A DNA stretch of 64,000 bases, taken from contig CAJFCV020000002.1 of the NCBI GenBank assembly GCA_904066235.2, positions 8,928,001-8,992,000 of the forward strand, read 5' to 3'. The notes under the pieces were generated by a model. The model searched no databases and was not told the DNA's origin. It was given only the letters and a program-made list of their open reading frames with translations. A program made the position numbers and the translations under genes. Source of the DNA: Bursaphelenchus xylophilus (Eukaryota > Nematoda > Chromadorea > Rhabditida > Aphelenchoididae). Below, piece by piece: positions 11,601-23,700 of the stretch; the stretch's first letter is position 1; the number at the start of each line of letters is the position of its first letter.

Positions 11601-12401
11601 CGTAAGATTATTTTCTAATAGCTTTAGAATTTTACTATTTTGATCGCGTAAGGAATTGTTGTTGTTGTTATGTAACATTTGTAATCTCGGCCCACTAATC
11701 CAGACGATAACCATATAGCTACTTTAGTCGAACAAACGATTATTTAGAGTTTTCATACATAATTAATGTGGATAGAGGCGTTTTAATTACAGCTAAATTT
11801 GGTGATCTATCTATAGCAATTATCATTTAAAAAAAACTGTTTATTGCACTCTATATCGGAGATGTCTAACCTCTATATTAGCCTATGGTTGCCTCTAAAT
11901 AATTCGTCATTTCAAAGCTAACACTCAAATCTTACGTGTAATTGAGCGCCGGTATGGCTCCCATATGTTTATCAGACAAGGCAAACTCTAACTGTTCGCC
12001 GTAGGTAAATTTGGGAATGGTTGGGAAGAACGCCTTGCCTCCATGTTCGGACCGCCAAATTCCAATTAAAAATGCCAAATGTTGCAAGTTTGAGGGCACT
12101 CGGCTAATGTCGAATTCTGAAAAGAATTGTAAAATACGCGTTTTCTCTCTATTAAGTTATGTGCTGTAACCCAAATGCATAGTGAAAACTCACTTCTTGG
12201 CAAAAATTTGCAATAGCCACAAGACTTTCGACAACTTTGTTTGATGTAGGGAGTTTTGTCGCAGATTGTCGCGTCTTGCGCCACCCAGTCGTTGCAATTG
12301 AAGTCAAAGTCTTTACAGTCTTCTGAGGTCTCAATTGCAGCGAAAATCATCGAAGCTGAGAAAAAGAGGAGTGCTGATATTCTCAATAACTTTCTGGGCA
12401 T
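8625..12401 (-). CDS. Secreted ShK-nitrobindin (THAP4-type) fusion protein
   Basis: Five exons: 12194-12401, 11936-12116, 9230-9339, 8841-8944, 8625-8744; 723 coding bases, 240 residues. A signal peptide (about 1-22) is followed by an ShK domain with six cysteines at residues 29, 36, 47, 57, 61 and 64 (spacing C-x6-C-x10-C-x9-C-x3-C-x2-C, with SCGYC at the end). Residues about 70-240 match the nitrobindin/THAP4 C-terminal heme-binding beta barrel: FLIGIWRSEHGG, FPTIPKFTYGE, NYTAFAW, then HAENGYLTV, DIGRLSFSRDLPVHD and the final EHTTITYTKV. Known nitrobindins bind ferric heme and interact with nitric oxide or peroxynitrite; a secreted version is inferred here. Intron 2 is 2.6 kb long and contains two transposable elements. 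All five joins are GT-AG and preserve frame. Confidence 0.87.
9397..10935. mobile_element. 1.5 kb palindromic TTAA (piggyBac-like) non-autonomous element
   Basis: Sequence from 9397 to about 10080 is repeated inverted from about 10270 to 10935, so the element is a giant hairpin with ~660 bp arms. The tips read TTAA then AGTACGCACTTCCGC at the left and the complement followed by TTAA at the right. TTAA target duplication is the hallmark of piggyBac-type transposition. Arm ORFs are mirror images with no transposase motif. It sits in intron 2 of the ShK-nitrobindin gene. Confidence 0.82.
11022..11273. mobile_element. TA-flanked hairpin MITE, copy 1 (intronic)
   Basis: Member of the ~250 bp family found at least 11 times in this window. 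It begins TACAGTGAGGGACC and ends with the exact complement GGTCCCTCACTGTA; the whole element can fold as one hairpin. TA at both tips suggests Tc1/mariner-type mobilisation. This copy is a diverged subtype (TGTCTCTAAATGCCTCCC inside). It lies in intron 2 of the ShK-nitrobindin gene. Confidence 0.88.
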
Positions 12402-13438
12402 CTTTGGGGTCTAGAATAACAGCAAAGAGTGATTAAATGCTATAAGTTATGATAATGCCCGCGAGTTGAATCAGCAAATTTAAAAAAATCTTTGTACAAC
12501 GAATTTCAAGGGACCACAAAGTTTATTTGTTATGGAAAATTGTCGTTATAGAGAGGTTCATTTTGGCCTAATTTGACTCTTGGGGCCTTAGGAACTGCCC
12601 GTATTAGATAGGGTTTTTACAGGGAGTTTGTTGTGGAGTGATATTGCTGTTTTCATACAGTAAGAGGGGAACGAAAAATGAGCCATCACGGTATTTTTTG
12701 GCCACTTGACTGTTGCATCTAACATCTCGCACATATTTTTTGGGGAAATATTTCTTAACACATGATAAATACACTGCCAAATTTCCACCCAATTTTTTAC
12801 CAAAATTTGGGCTGATTCTAAATGCTAACTAAAATGTTGCAAGTTTCTAAAATGGTAATTCCAATTTATGCCTAGTTTTTATCAAAATACACGAGACCTA
12901 GGTAAAAATCCTATTATAGTGCAGTCCACAATTTTTTTGTTGCACAGTGCAATAATCATCAGTCGCAAAATCGCAATCACGATCGTGCATAGCGCAAGCC
13001 AACAATTAAAAAACTGAACCCCAAAAGATCGCCAGCAGTTCCTGGACACTCCCTTTTGTCGACTTTCCGTTTTACGAATTACCTGATCATTTCGTCGTTG
13101 CGCAATCGAGTGTCATTTTTCCCCGTTTTCGTAAATTTTTCGAATTCTGCGCCCGCCTAGACGTGACGACGAGATTCTCGCTTTGTTTTTCGCTTTTTAA
13201 AATTTCGAGTTTTTTCAGTTTTTGTAAAACATCAGGAAAAGGGCCGGGCCAGTTTTTTATATTGTAATAACACGATGGGTAACAATGGCCAGTTAAACTG
13301 GTAATTAATTAGCTCGGAAATTTAATGAGAACCTTATTTTGTGAAAAGAGGATTGATTTTGAAGAAAAAATGAGGTTTGTTTCGAATATTTATTATTACA
13401 ACAATAAATAATATATACAAGAACAGAGTTTTTGAACG
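12402..13438. other. Intergenic DNA between ShK-nitrobindin and lipase genes
   Basis: Upstream of the ShK-nitrobindin gene and downstream of the lipase gene, both on the minus strand. Overlapping 60-70 codon frames near 12590-12800 have no recognisable motif. The stretch near 12930-13260 is slightly richer in CG and may hold the ShK-nitrobindin promoter, but I see no clear TATA box. Confidence 0.45.
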
Positions 13439-15058
13439 TTACGGCTTATGTTTTCGAATAAAATTAATCTGCATTAGTGCGGTCGAATCCATTGTTTGAT
13501 CGTGGTTTAGTCCCTTCTTTCGAACGAACCCATCTTCACCTCGAATCGGCGATGCCAACTTTCCACAGGCGCGGTAGCCCACCTAAAGCAATATTTTTTG
13601 TCATAACTCTATTTACAGTAGCGGGATTGCCTTAAAATTTTGTGGCCAAGGCACGGATAGTACCATAATCAGTTTCTAAAAATCTTAGCTGATGCTTTGC
13701 ATGCGTAACCGATATATTCAAAGGTCTTCGCTGAAAGGATTCTACGGGAAATGAGGTCGAAAAAAGTTCATTTTTTGCTTTTTTAGGCTAGAAATAGCAA
13801 TCTAAACCTATCGCATATACCTTGTAAAATTGTAATCTCAATTTATTCCCAATTGCATCGCAATCGGACAATTTTATCCTTGCAAGGCCTTGGCCCCTTC
13901 GTTCTTGAAATTTCCTTCTCCAAACTTACTTTATCATCATTTGTCGAGAATATACTGAACACGTGGGATCCCTCATACCGCTGCTGACTGTTTATGTCGG
14001 CCAAGAACTCGGAATCGCAATGCAATCCATTTTTCCGATTGCACGTTCCAACAGGAATCGGGACAAAACATAAAACGGCACCTGAATTCGCTCCAGCCAC
14101 ACTAAGGAAAGTGTCTACCAACTCGGTGATCGGAGGGCCAATCACTTCTCGGGTGTCCACACAAAGACCTCCTAATATGGCTTTTCGAGCAATGGGAGAG
14201 CCCATGGAATACGCGATGATATCAACTTTGTCCCCAATGTATTCGTAGACAGCGATTATTAAGCTTCTAAAAAAATTTTAAGAAATTAAAATTTTTTTAG
14301 TTACCTGATTTGCTTGACATAGTCGCATTTCATCTCCACCAACCCGGCTGGTGTTACGCCACCATCTCCGTAAGTTGTGCCAAAGATCCCACCTTTGTAT
14401 CCGTGACGGCGCAGCTCGTTTATTGTGCCCTGAAAAAGCCATGCGTTCAAGTATGGAAAACTAGGTATAAAGCGGTATCTGGGAAAAGTAGAATTTTGCT
14501 TTACAAGGCAGGCCCGGATGCTATGCGAATTTTAAAGACAAATAATGGAAAGTGAGGAGAGACGGTCAGAAAAAACTTTTTTTTGGCTAGGTCCCTGCAA
14601 ATATTTGGCGAAAAAAGTAAGTTTTTGCAGAGATAGTGTACCAAAATTTTTACTTGGACCTTTCAAATCAAGCATTAACCTTTGGATTTGAAATTTTGGC
14701 TATTTTTGCAAAAACTCGGAATTTTCGATACACAAAGTAACCGTAGACCTTTACTCGAATTATCATCAAATTTACTTCAAGGTTTTCTCGATAAAAATTA
14801 GCTCCTTACCTGAAACCGTGAAACTTTGTTGGTAATTCCATGGACTATAATCACAGGCTGCCCTTTGTACCGTCCTTCACCGGCTTCATTTCCTCCAACT
14901 GAAGCGTCTTCACCAATATCCAGCCGTTCCAATCTTTGTGCAATTTCAATTCCATACCGATTATGGACAAAGGCCCGGAAATCACCGCCAAATCGGGCAA
15001 AAGATAAAGGAAATGTAAGAAATATGCAAAATAATATTGAAGATTGTGATGTCCTCAT
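13439..15058 (-). CDS. Secreted class-2 (EstA-like) lipase
   Basis: Four exons: 14810-15058, 14305-14429, 13930-14266, 13439-13582; 855 bases, 284 residues, all GT-AG. Signal peptide about 1-21 (SSILFCIFLTFPLSFA). Alpha/beta-hydrolase of the Lipase_2 family, expanded in nematodes as the lips genes. Visible motifs: PVIIVHGITN (oxyanion-hole strand), GYKGGIFGTTYGDGG, the nucleophile elbow AYSMGSPIARKAI (G-x-S-x-G variant with Tyr before Ser), AGANSGAV, the cysteine-bearing lid segment FVPIPVGTCNRKNGLHC, and a C-terminal exon carrying the likely catalytic His in GLNHDQTMDST. The inferred role is extracellular or lysosomal ester hydrolysis. Intron 3 holds no recognisable element. Strong call for the family; substrate unknown. 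Confidence 0.9.
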
Positions 15059-15770
15059 GTTTGCAATCTTGGCATATGTCCCTAAAATCGTTAAGCTGCT
15101 GATTTTATGATGACAAATATAAAAAAAAAGGTGATAAAATACGATCGCAATAATTTTAAGAGCATTCCAATATCACAAATCGCAAAGCTCGGGGCTTTAT
15201 GACACGAATACAATCGGATTAGAACGTCCTCACAGAGAACGCTGCAGGTAGTAAAAGTCGGAGTGTTTTTCGCCACTCAAGGATATTTGAAATGAAGATG
15301 AGCGGCTCGGTGGGTTGGCGAAACCAGATCCTTTCGATATAAAAATCATCACGTTGATCGCTTTTTTCGCCTCAGGTCTTTTTGTGTGAGGAAAGAGGGG
15401 AAATTTTTAGAAGGGCATCTGAAGGAGGAAGCAGGTGAAGATCTATCATGGACGTGATTAAAGGTTGTTTTAGCTCCTGCAAGAAGCCCTTTTTAAAGAC
15501 ATAAAAGTCCCATGGACTGTGAGTCAAATGTACGTCTTGGACAGTTAGTAACATCTATTATCTAACATAGTTTGTTAGTTAAGTAGTTAGGGCAGCAAAT
15601 ACAATTCGCGTAATTGCGTCTCGGCCGTTTGCCGGACATCCCAACCTTATTATGGTCATGCTAACTAAACGATCAGTTCTAAACTGTATCTTTGCTCAGA
15701 AAATATCCTCTGAGGAACAATGGAAAAATGCCCTCAACAATTTTTTTAGCCAACATAGCGAACATATACA

Positions 15771-16100
15771 TATAAAGGTGGTTATATAAGAATTCACAAA
15801 TTTTCTTTCCCAAATCGCGATTTTCGGGGCACAAAAAAGTCGAAAAACTGGCGTCGACTTATTTTTTCTCGGCACCGAATTCTGAAATCCGGTGAAATTT
15901 TCTGTTTTTCGAAATCAATGCACAAAGTCTTAAGTCTGCACCGAAGACTTGAGTGCTTAAGTCAGCACCGCATTTCGAAATTCGGTGCTGAAAAAATTAA
16001 GTCAACGCCAATTTTTCGATTCGGGCGTCGACTTTTTGGTGCACCGAAAATCGCGATTTGGGCAAAAAATTTTTAAATATTTATATGACCACCTTTATAT
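15771..16100. mobile_element. ~330 bp palindromic MITE
   Basis: TATAAAGGTGGT at 15771-15782 recurs as ACCACCTTTATA near 16089-16100. Inside, AAATCGCGATTTTCGG..., GTCGAC and GGCACCGAATT segments reappear inverted (AATTCGGTGC, CGTCGAC, CCGAAAATCGCGATTT). The full element can form a long hairpin and has no coding capacity. Confidence 0.75.
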
Positions 16101-16879
16101 ACATATAACATTGTCGCAACAATTTTTATCGAAAAGGTCTACAAAATCTCTCGACACAACAAAAATTAAAATCTCGGATACCCTGTGTCTTTACACAAAC
16201 AATGATTTGATGGACGGTTCAAGCATCACCCTACACATTACGGAACACAAGAAATCATTCATTTTATACCCATGAAACATGACAATGCACCTTAGAAGGA
16301 AGTCGTCTGTACAAACATGAAAAAATTTGTAAAATGGACATCAAAAATCTATAGAATAGAGGGGGCTTACAGAATAAACACAAACAATAAATGGACATGC
16401 AAATAATACACATGTTTTGTGATCTATGTTTTATCGTGTTGTTTGATTTGGCAGTTGTTGGCTGAGCGTCTGATGGAATAACGAGCTGTTTTCTTGTCTA
16501 TGAAAGTAGTGTTCATTTTTATAGTATTGTTTTTCGTGTGAAGGACAATGTCCATGCATCCATTTGCAATCAAGCCATAAAGTCTGTGAAGTCTGTACTT
16601 ACCGCTCTAAATTAGCGCTGTCATAATCCCGTTTCCTCTTCGTATACTGCAACTTCCGCTCGTTACCACATGTCCTTCATCTCCTCGTTTATCCCCTTCA
16701 TCGGCTTCCTCAACCGTAACTCAACGACAAGGAGCCGGAAAATGTGATTTGATAATCCGTTCGTTGTTTAATCCCCCTCCTCTTCAACCTCACTAATCCG
16801 CCCGCAAATCTCGTGTAAGCCCGTGGCCTTGGCTGGCATTTCAGTGGTCCGCAAAGTGCCCCGCCTCAAGAAAAGGTGG

Positions 16880-16886
16880 TATAAAA
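16880..16886 (+). promoter_or_regulatory. TATA box of small secreted protein gene
   Basis: TATAAAA 42 bp before the chosen ATG. Its position also argues that the upstream in-frame ATG at 16823 lies before the transcription start and is not used. Confidence 0.6.
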
Positions 16887-16927
16887 GCGGATGGCCAGAG
16901 GGGTCGAATACGATTACCATTCCCATC

Positions 16928-17459
16928 ATGACCACCCTATCCCTGGCATTCCTCCTGACACTTGTTGGATTTGTTGCCGCCGCCCCCGCCACTCCAGTCG
17001 CCCAGCCCAACCACATGCGGAGTTTTGAGATGCCGCCTCGGCAACCTTACAGTATGATGGAAGGCTTCCAACCTATTGCGGTGCCGCCATACAAACGAAG
17101 TGAGCATTTTTGAGGGGTTTGGAGGGAAAGACTAGAGTTTTTAGAGGGTAAGAAGGCATCTGAATCCTTCATGATCTAGGAAAACTCATTACTTTTTGAC
17201 ATCTTTTGATTCCCTTGTTATGATGACGATGTTTCTTTAGAAAGAAAATCAAAAAAGCCTAACCATCTCCTTATCTCAACATGATTACTTCTTCTAAGCT
17301 ATCAATTTTTCAGGCCCCTACCCCGAATACATAAACGCAGCCCCAGTTGGAGCCCCCGCATTGGCATTTGGCCCGTTCTCGGCCCCATCTTTCGGCCCTC
17401 GGCCCTTCGAGATGGTCCCTCCAGCCTCCAGCGCCTTCTACGGATTCCGCAGCTTCTAA
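16928..17459 (+). CDS. Small secreted Pro/Ala/Phe-rich protein
   Basis: Two exons (16928-17099, 17314-17459), 105 residues. A clear signal peptide (MTTLSLAFLLTLVGFVAAAP) is followed by a low-complexity mature part rich in Pro, Ala, Phe and Tyr (FEMPPRQPYSMMEGF; the second exon has repeated GPF/GPRPFEMVPP-type segments and ends FYGFRSF). The two FEM-PP motifs are an internal echo. The composition resembles small structural or cuticle-associated secreted proteins of nematodes, but I do not recognise a family. The ATG was chosen over 16823 because it starts the signal peptide and sits just after a TATA box. A polyadenylation signal AATAAA lies at about 17550. Confidence 0.75.
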
Positions 17460-17724
17460 ACCTTACAGATATACTCTTGTTGTTGTGTGAGATGACTACT
17501 TGTTAAAAACGTGTATTAAAAGCAGTGTAAAAATCGTGTATTATAGGAAAATAAAGTCAAACCAGTGTTAATTCGGAGGAATTTTTTAAGTTTAGATTTA
17601 AAAAATAGTCAGAAGCGCTGTAAAAGTAATTACAGAAATTGAAAGTTCCAAAAAATATAAATACAATGGGCAAAATATCATGATAATTGAAACTGAGAGA
17701 AAGTCACCCTCATGGATTGTAAAT

Positions 17725-20700
17725 TTAATGAGCTTTGTGTCTTGAAGTTCCCAGCTGAACAACTTTCCTGGTCTTGGCGGTCTGGGTTTTCCCAATGTTA
17801 TCGATTTGTTCGGCTGTCAGCATTTGCCCACTTTTTGGGACAGAGTTAAAGAATGCCAGCAGCCCCAAAACTGACTGTTCCAGCTTTCGAGAGTCATAGA
17901 TATGCTCGGACATTTCGTCGATCAGCATTTCAAAGTGCTTCAGACGGCGTTGATGGGCGTGCCGCTGAAAATTTAAGCGTCAAACTGAAGAAAAAGAACC
18001 AATAAAAAGGTCGATTTTCAACGACCTTTTTAATGATCTTTAAACAAGACATACCAATGTTCTCTCCTTATCCAATTCACTGGTTATGAGCCGCTGTTTT
18101 TGCCGCAAAACTTCGAACTCTTTGTTGCGCTCCTCCAGTTTTTTTATTGACTCCAAATTCCGCTGATTCTCTTCGTTCATCGTTCTCAGCATGGAATCAA
18201 TCTCTTCTCTGGCTTTGTCCAGCTCTTCTTGAACATTGGCCAACTCCGTTCGAACGTCCGCCGTTTGGCTGTCCGCCTTTTCTCGAGCCTCCTTTTCGCG
18301 GAGTAGGTAGGCCTGGAAGAAAAAGGTTAGTATTATTATTATGTATTTTTAGTACAGTAAGGGACCTGATCCAGTGGCAAAAAACGTAACATTTTGTATC
18401 CGGGAAGCATCAAAAATGTGGCAAAATGCTTCCCTCTCCAAGTGAAAAAACTTCGTTTTGAAGGGCCCTTTACCTTACAAAAAGAGCGGGCGCGCGTTTG
18501 AAAACTAAATTTTTTCACTTGGAGAGGGATGCATTTTGCCACATTTTTGATGCTTCCCGGATGCAAAATGGAACTTTTTTTAATTGTACAAAGAAATGAG
18601 CTCGTCAAGTAAAAGTCAACCTGCCTTCAACTGTTTTATTTGATTGACATTTTCCTTGCTCTCATCTTGTGCTTTCTGCTTCATCTTTGCCAAACTCTTT
18701 TCATAAGCCTTTTTCTCATCACTCCGCTTGACCATCAACGCTTCAACCGTCTTCTCTAGCTTGTGTTTTTCATGTTTTAGATGTTTTATATCTTGCTGAA
18801 GACCTGCTTCAATCTTATGCCAACGTTTTTCCTCTTCTTTGAAGGTCCCTTTCATCTCCGCTAACTTTTCTTTAAAGTCCTCTTCAACGCCTTCCAGACG
18901 TTGCTGATTAAATTCGTCTTTTTCTAACGAAGATCTGAAAGGATTAGGTAATTTAGTATATTTTCAGGATAGTATAATTTTTTGATTACAAAAACGTAAG
19001 AACCGTAAAAAACCTTACTTAATTTGGTCGCTGACCAGTTTTTCGTAGTATTGCTTCTGTGTTTCCACTTGTTCGTCCATTTCTTTTTTCATTCTGGCAA
19101 ATGATTCCTCCTTACTCGCTTCAATCGCTTCGTATTTCTCTTCGGCTCGCTGAAAACTCATTTTATTAAAAGGTAAACGGATCGCACCTTCATCTTCTCC
19201 CTCATTGCTTGTAGCGTTGTTTCTAGCTCTGTTTTGAGGTCCAAAATCTCTCCTTCTTTTGTGTGTTTGTACTCATCGAGGACTCCAGCTGATTGCGCTC
19301 GAATCAGATTGCATTGAACTTTGAGGTTCTTGATTTCTGTCTCCTGGAAAGGAAAGGGATAGTATAATATAAAAGCTATATTAAAAACCTAAAATTTTGA
19401 TGGCTAACTGCAAGAGGAATGATGGTAAAACACTTACATACTGCTGAAGTTTCGACACAGCGCACAAAACATAGTCATTCGAATAGATCGTCTGATCATT
19501 GTCCTTTTCCTCGGCTGTCATCACCTTGAAACAAACCACTCTCCCGTCTTCAAATCCAACAAACAATTGATCTTCATTTGGATCATGAAACAACGTTGTG
19601 ATCGCATTCTTATCCGGGCAGTTTATGAGATATGTTTGATCGGGATCGTCAATACTCACTCTATTTACATTACCTCCACTGGAGGTGACAAAATGAACTG
19701 TGTCAGTGCTCAATAGTGATGTGGATGAGGCTTTCAGCGAGATGCCTTCTTGATGAACATTGGTCGACTCCAATTCTTTGCCATTCTCCAGTCGACTCAT
19801 CATGAATTTGTTTCCCATTACATAGACAGTCTCGGCACGGCAAGAGAGATCGACGAAAAAGCGGAGTTTGAAGTCAATTGTCCAGAGGAGACGTCCTAGA
19901 AATATTTGTCGTAAAAATGACATTGTATAGCGGGTAATCTTTTAATGTATCCCTGAAATGCCGATTTCGAGCAAATTGGCCAGAAATCGACACCGATTTT
20001 CTCTATGAAGTTTGGAAGATATATCCGAGCGATGCAAAAATAATAATCATGATAAAGCTGACTTTCAAGGCTTATATAAATTGGCAAATATCGCAAAGAT
20101 ACGACCAAAACAATGGTTTTTAATTCCCAGTCGGTCTATAGCTTCCTAACAATCAGTAATTTCAATCAAATAAGCTGTTCAAACCTTCAAGAATTTGTTT
20201 GGGGTCTTCTATCTACAGCCCGATAGCCCTTACCTTCAATAACATCGATCAAGCAAACCGTATCACTGTTGGATAAACAAGCAATCGTCTTATCGTCCGC
20301 TGACCATCTTAGGGCGACAACATTCTAAAAATCAGATTTTCAGCCAGCCAAATTAAGAATAATTTAATTTAAACGGCATTAATTGCAATTTCAGTCATAG
20401 GATTCTTCTTTGCATCAAAATTGGAATAAACAAAACAAGTTTTGAGCTCTTGGCAAAGTTTTTAGAGCCAGAGAGTCCGAATGCCCTTATAAACAATTGG
20501 AAGAAAAGGGTTTTACGATGAGAGGGCAACATCACTATAACATTGCAAAACAAAAATATAAATTTGCTGAATTGAGAGTTCAGTTCGATGAGATAGAGTT
20601 GTTTTTTGAAGCGAAGGAAACTTACTTCTTTTGAGCCAACAATCACATAACAGGTCTTCTGGAAAGTGCAGATATCGAGGACATACATTGTGTCTGTCGT

Positions 20701-23700
20701 GAGGACCGCCAGTTTTGTGGCTCTGGCATTTTGGGATAGCTGAAAAGATAGTTGTTGATGTGTTGTTTGGTAATAAATATTTTTCTTGTAATTCCCGATT
20801 AGAGTATTTTCATTGACGATTAAAGAAGGGCTCCGGTCATTTTCAATCTTTTACAGCCATAGGTTAATCTTTAGGCGGAAAGAAAGGCATAATGGAATAA
20901 TAAGAAAAGTAGATTGCTTCTATAAATAGATGCCTTTATGGCATCCCACTTCTCGCGGCCCAAAGATCTACAGTAATCTATTAAAAACCGGTGCCCCATT
21001 TTGTCAAATTCTGGGTAAGGTCGTTCGTATAATTTTTTTCCGGTTGACTGACAGTTCAACTTCAACGTTTTTTCTCATACTTACCGCTAAGAACCGATGA
21101 CTTTCCTTGGTCTCCATCACAACCTTTTCTTCAACCAGCGCTCTGCATAACACCCAATAAACCTGAAGCTTCAACGGTGTCATAATTAGGACTTTATTTC
21201 CTCCTTTCAATATCACTCCATTTATAATTTCGCGATCCAAATGAGTGGCTAATAACTTTCTGAAAAACGCCATGGAATCTTTGGCAACACCGAAAATAGT
21301 TATGGCATGTTCTTAACAATGCAATCTTACTTTGTAAGGCCACTAGTAATAATTACAAGTCCGCTTTCGTCCAGTGTCATCACTTCTTTGGAGCCCTCAA
21401 AATCACTGCTAATCGATTTCACAGGCTTGGAGTGTTGCGCCAAAATAAGTCGCATTCCATCCCGACACACCGCCTCCACATACTGCACATTGCAGTACCA
21501 CAAACTTTCCGCGTCCACGTAGAACAATTGCTGCCCAGTTGAGTCCAGGCTGCACTGGAGACATGGGGAGTTTGTGTAGATGGAATCGACGACAATAGCG
21601 CGGGAATTTGTCCACCGATTAAAGTTCTCGTCGTCAGAGCGAGGAGGGAAGATGAAGATGACTCCGATCTCGACGCAAACAACTAGGCCGGCGTCGCTGG
21701 AGTCCATTTTGATTACGGCGCCTTTGTCGGCTTTTTGGGCGTCCAAAATTAGCCTAGAAGAGATTAGATGCTATGTTAAAAGTGAGTCAGTCATAGTAAA
21801 GAACTTTCTGAATAATGTCTTCAACATAGCAAACTTTACTACAGGGATATTTAAAAAGTAATCAATTTCTTGGACCCATCGGCCGATTTTAGGCCAAAAT
21901 TAACTTGCAGTGGGGACCAGATCCAGTGGCAAAAAACGTATCATTTTGCATCCTGGAAGTGTCAAAAATGTGGCAAAATGCTTCCCTCTCCAAGTAAAAA
22001 ACTCCGATTTCAAAAGCGCGCCCGCTCTTTTTGTGAGGAAAAAGGGCGCGCCCTTCAAAACGAAGTTTTTTCACTTGGAGAAGGAAGCATTTTGCCACAT
22101 TTTTGATGCTTCCCGAATGCAAAATGGTACGTTTTTTGCCACTGGATCATGTCCCCCGCTGTATGTAACAAAGCCTATTCATTGTGAGAAACCTGTTTGT
22201 CCGCTGGCGATTCTTGGTACATGGGAAATGTCTAGCGACATAAAGCTTCCACAGCTTCCAAAAACGTCTCATTTTTTGGCAGTTTCATTGACCGAATTTT
22301 CGAATTAAAAATCCTTCGATCGGAAAAAAACATGCTCTTACTTTCCATGCATTTTCCCCAAGTCAATCGCTTCCAACGCGATACTCTCTCGATACAGTAA
22401 CAACTTCCCTTGTGAGCTTCCAAACGCTAGTGTTACATCGTCCGCCCAAGCATGACAATTGAAGGTCTCCGCCTGAAAACATTACCATCTTCATTTCCTA
22501 AAACCCCTTTACCTGCACCGTGGAAAAAATCAGCAGCTGCCCAGGGATTATCCGATATAAATTTACGCATTGATCGGTCAGCAGGCAGACAACGTCCTCA
22601 TCAGCTGGGCATAATGAGACTTCAAACTTTTTGCTCTTGGACTTGAGCTCGCACTTCACTTCGGCAAAGATTTTGCCGTCTTCGACGGTATAGGCGGTAA
22701 TTCTGGCAACTGACATGTTGTTGTCAACTTCCAGAAGAACGATTTTTTTACTGTCCGGAGTGATTAGAACTTGACTTGCGGCCAAGCTGAAAATTCAGTA
22801 ATAAGTGTAAAATTTATAAAAATTCTTTTTTATTCCATGACCTCATATAAGTAAAGGTTCACAAATAAAAATCCAAGGAATCACTCAAGCCTTACCCCAC
22901 AATAAATGCCTTTTTTGTGACATGAAAGTCCTTCAACGACTTGATAAACAGCGTCGCTCCCCTCCGAAAGTCCACAACGACCACCAACATGTCGTTGTTT
23001 TCATTCAACGCCACGGCAGTCACCCTCCCATTCATATCAATAAAAGTTTGTTCATCAGCGCAATTGGCAAGATCCAGCTGACATAAAAATCGACCAGAAG
23101 TCAACAGGAGTTTGTCTTTCTCCAGAAATATTGTCTTCTCCAGCTCGAACCCGACTTGTGGCTGAAATTACGAGGAATGCTTTGAGAGGTTGTTTTAAAT
23201 GGCATTGATTATATTGGACTTACATTGAATGTGGGTTGAGCCCGATTCAAGGCATCTTCCACATCAACTGCGGCCGGGTCCGTTTCTTTGGAAATACGCA
23301 TAGTTACTGGAGTCGATGAAGACTTCCGGCGTTTCGGACGCTACTTTCTAAAAATTGTGGAATTTTAATTGTAACCGAAGAAGCCAATTGCTTTCAGAAG
23401 ATGACAATTGTCAGCAAATCATGGCAAATGTTTTCAGCTTTCTCCAAATGATAAGCGACAGTGGTGGACCTGATCCATTGGCAAAAAAAGTACTATTTTG
23501 CATCCGGGAGGTATCGAAAATGTGGTAAAATGCTTCCAGCTCCAAGTGAAAAAACTTCGCTATGAAGGGCGCTCCCTTTCCCTCACAAAAAGAGCCTTGG
23601 AAATCAGTTTTTTTCACATGGAGAGGGAAGCATTTTGCCACATTTTTGATGCTTCCCGGATGCAAAATGGTAAGTTTTTTCCAACTGAATCAGGTCCGTC

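Larger units (their letters stand above)
15059..16927. other. Intergenic DNA with one palindromic MITE
   Basis: Divergent spacer between the lipase (minus) and the small secreted protein gene (plus). It contains the palindromic element at 15771-16100 and the TATA box at 16880. The rest, including short open frames at 15091-15554, shows no coding or RNA-gene signal. Confidence 0.5.

Noticed and set aside
22452..22646. Plus-strand frames over the WD-repeat gene
   Set aside because: Antisense shadows of exons with clear minus-strand coding and splice signals.
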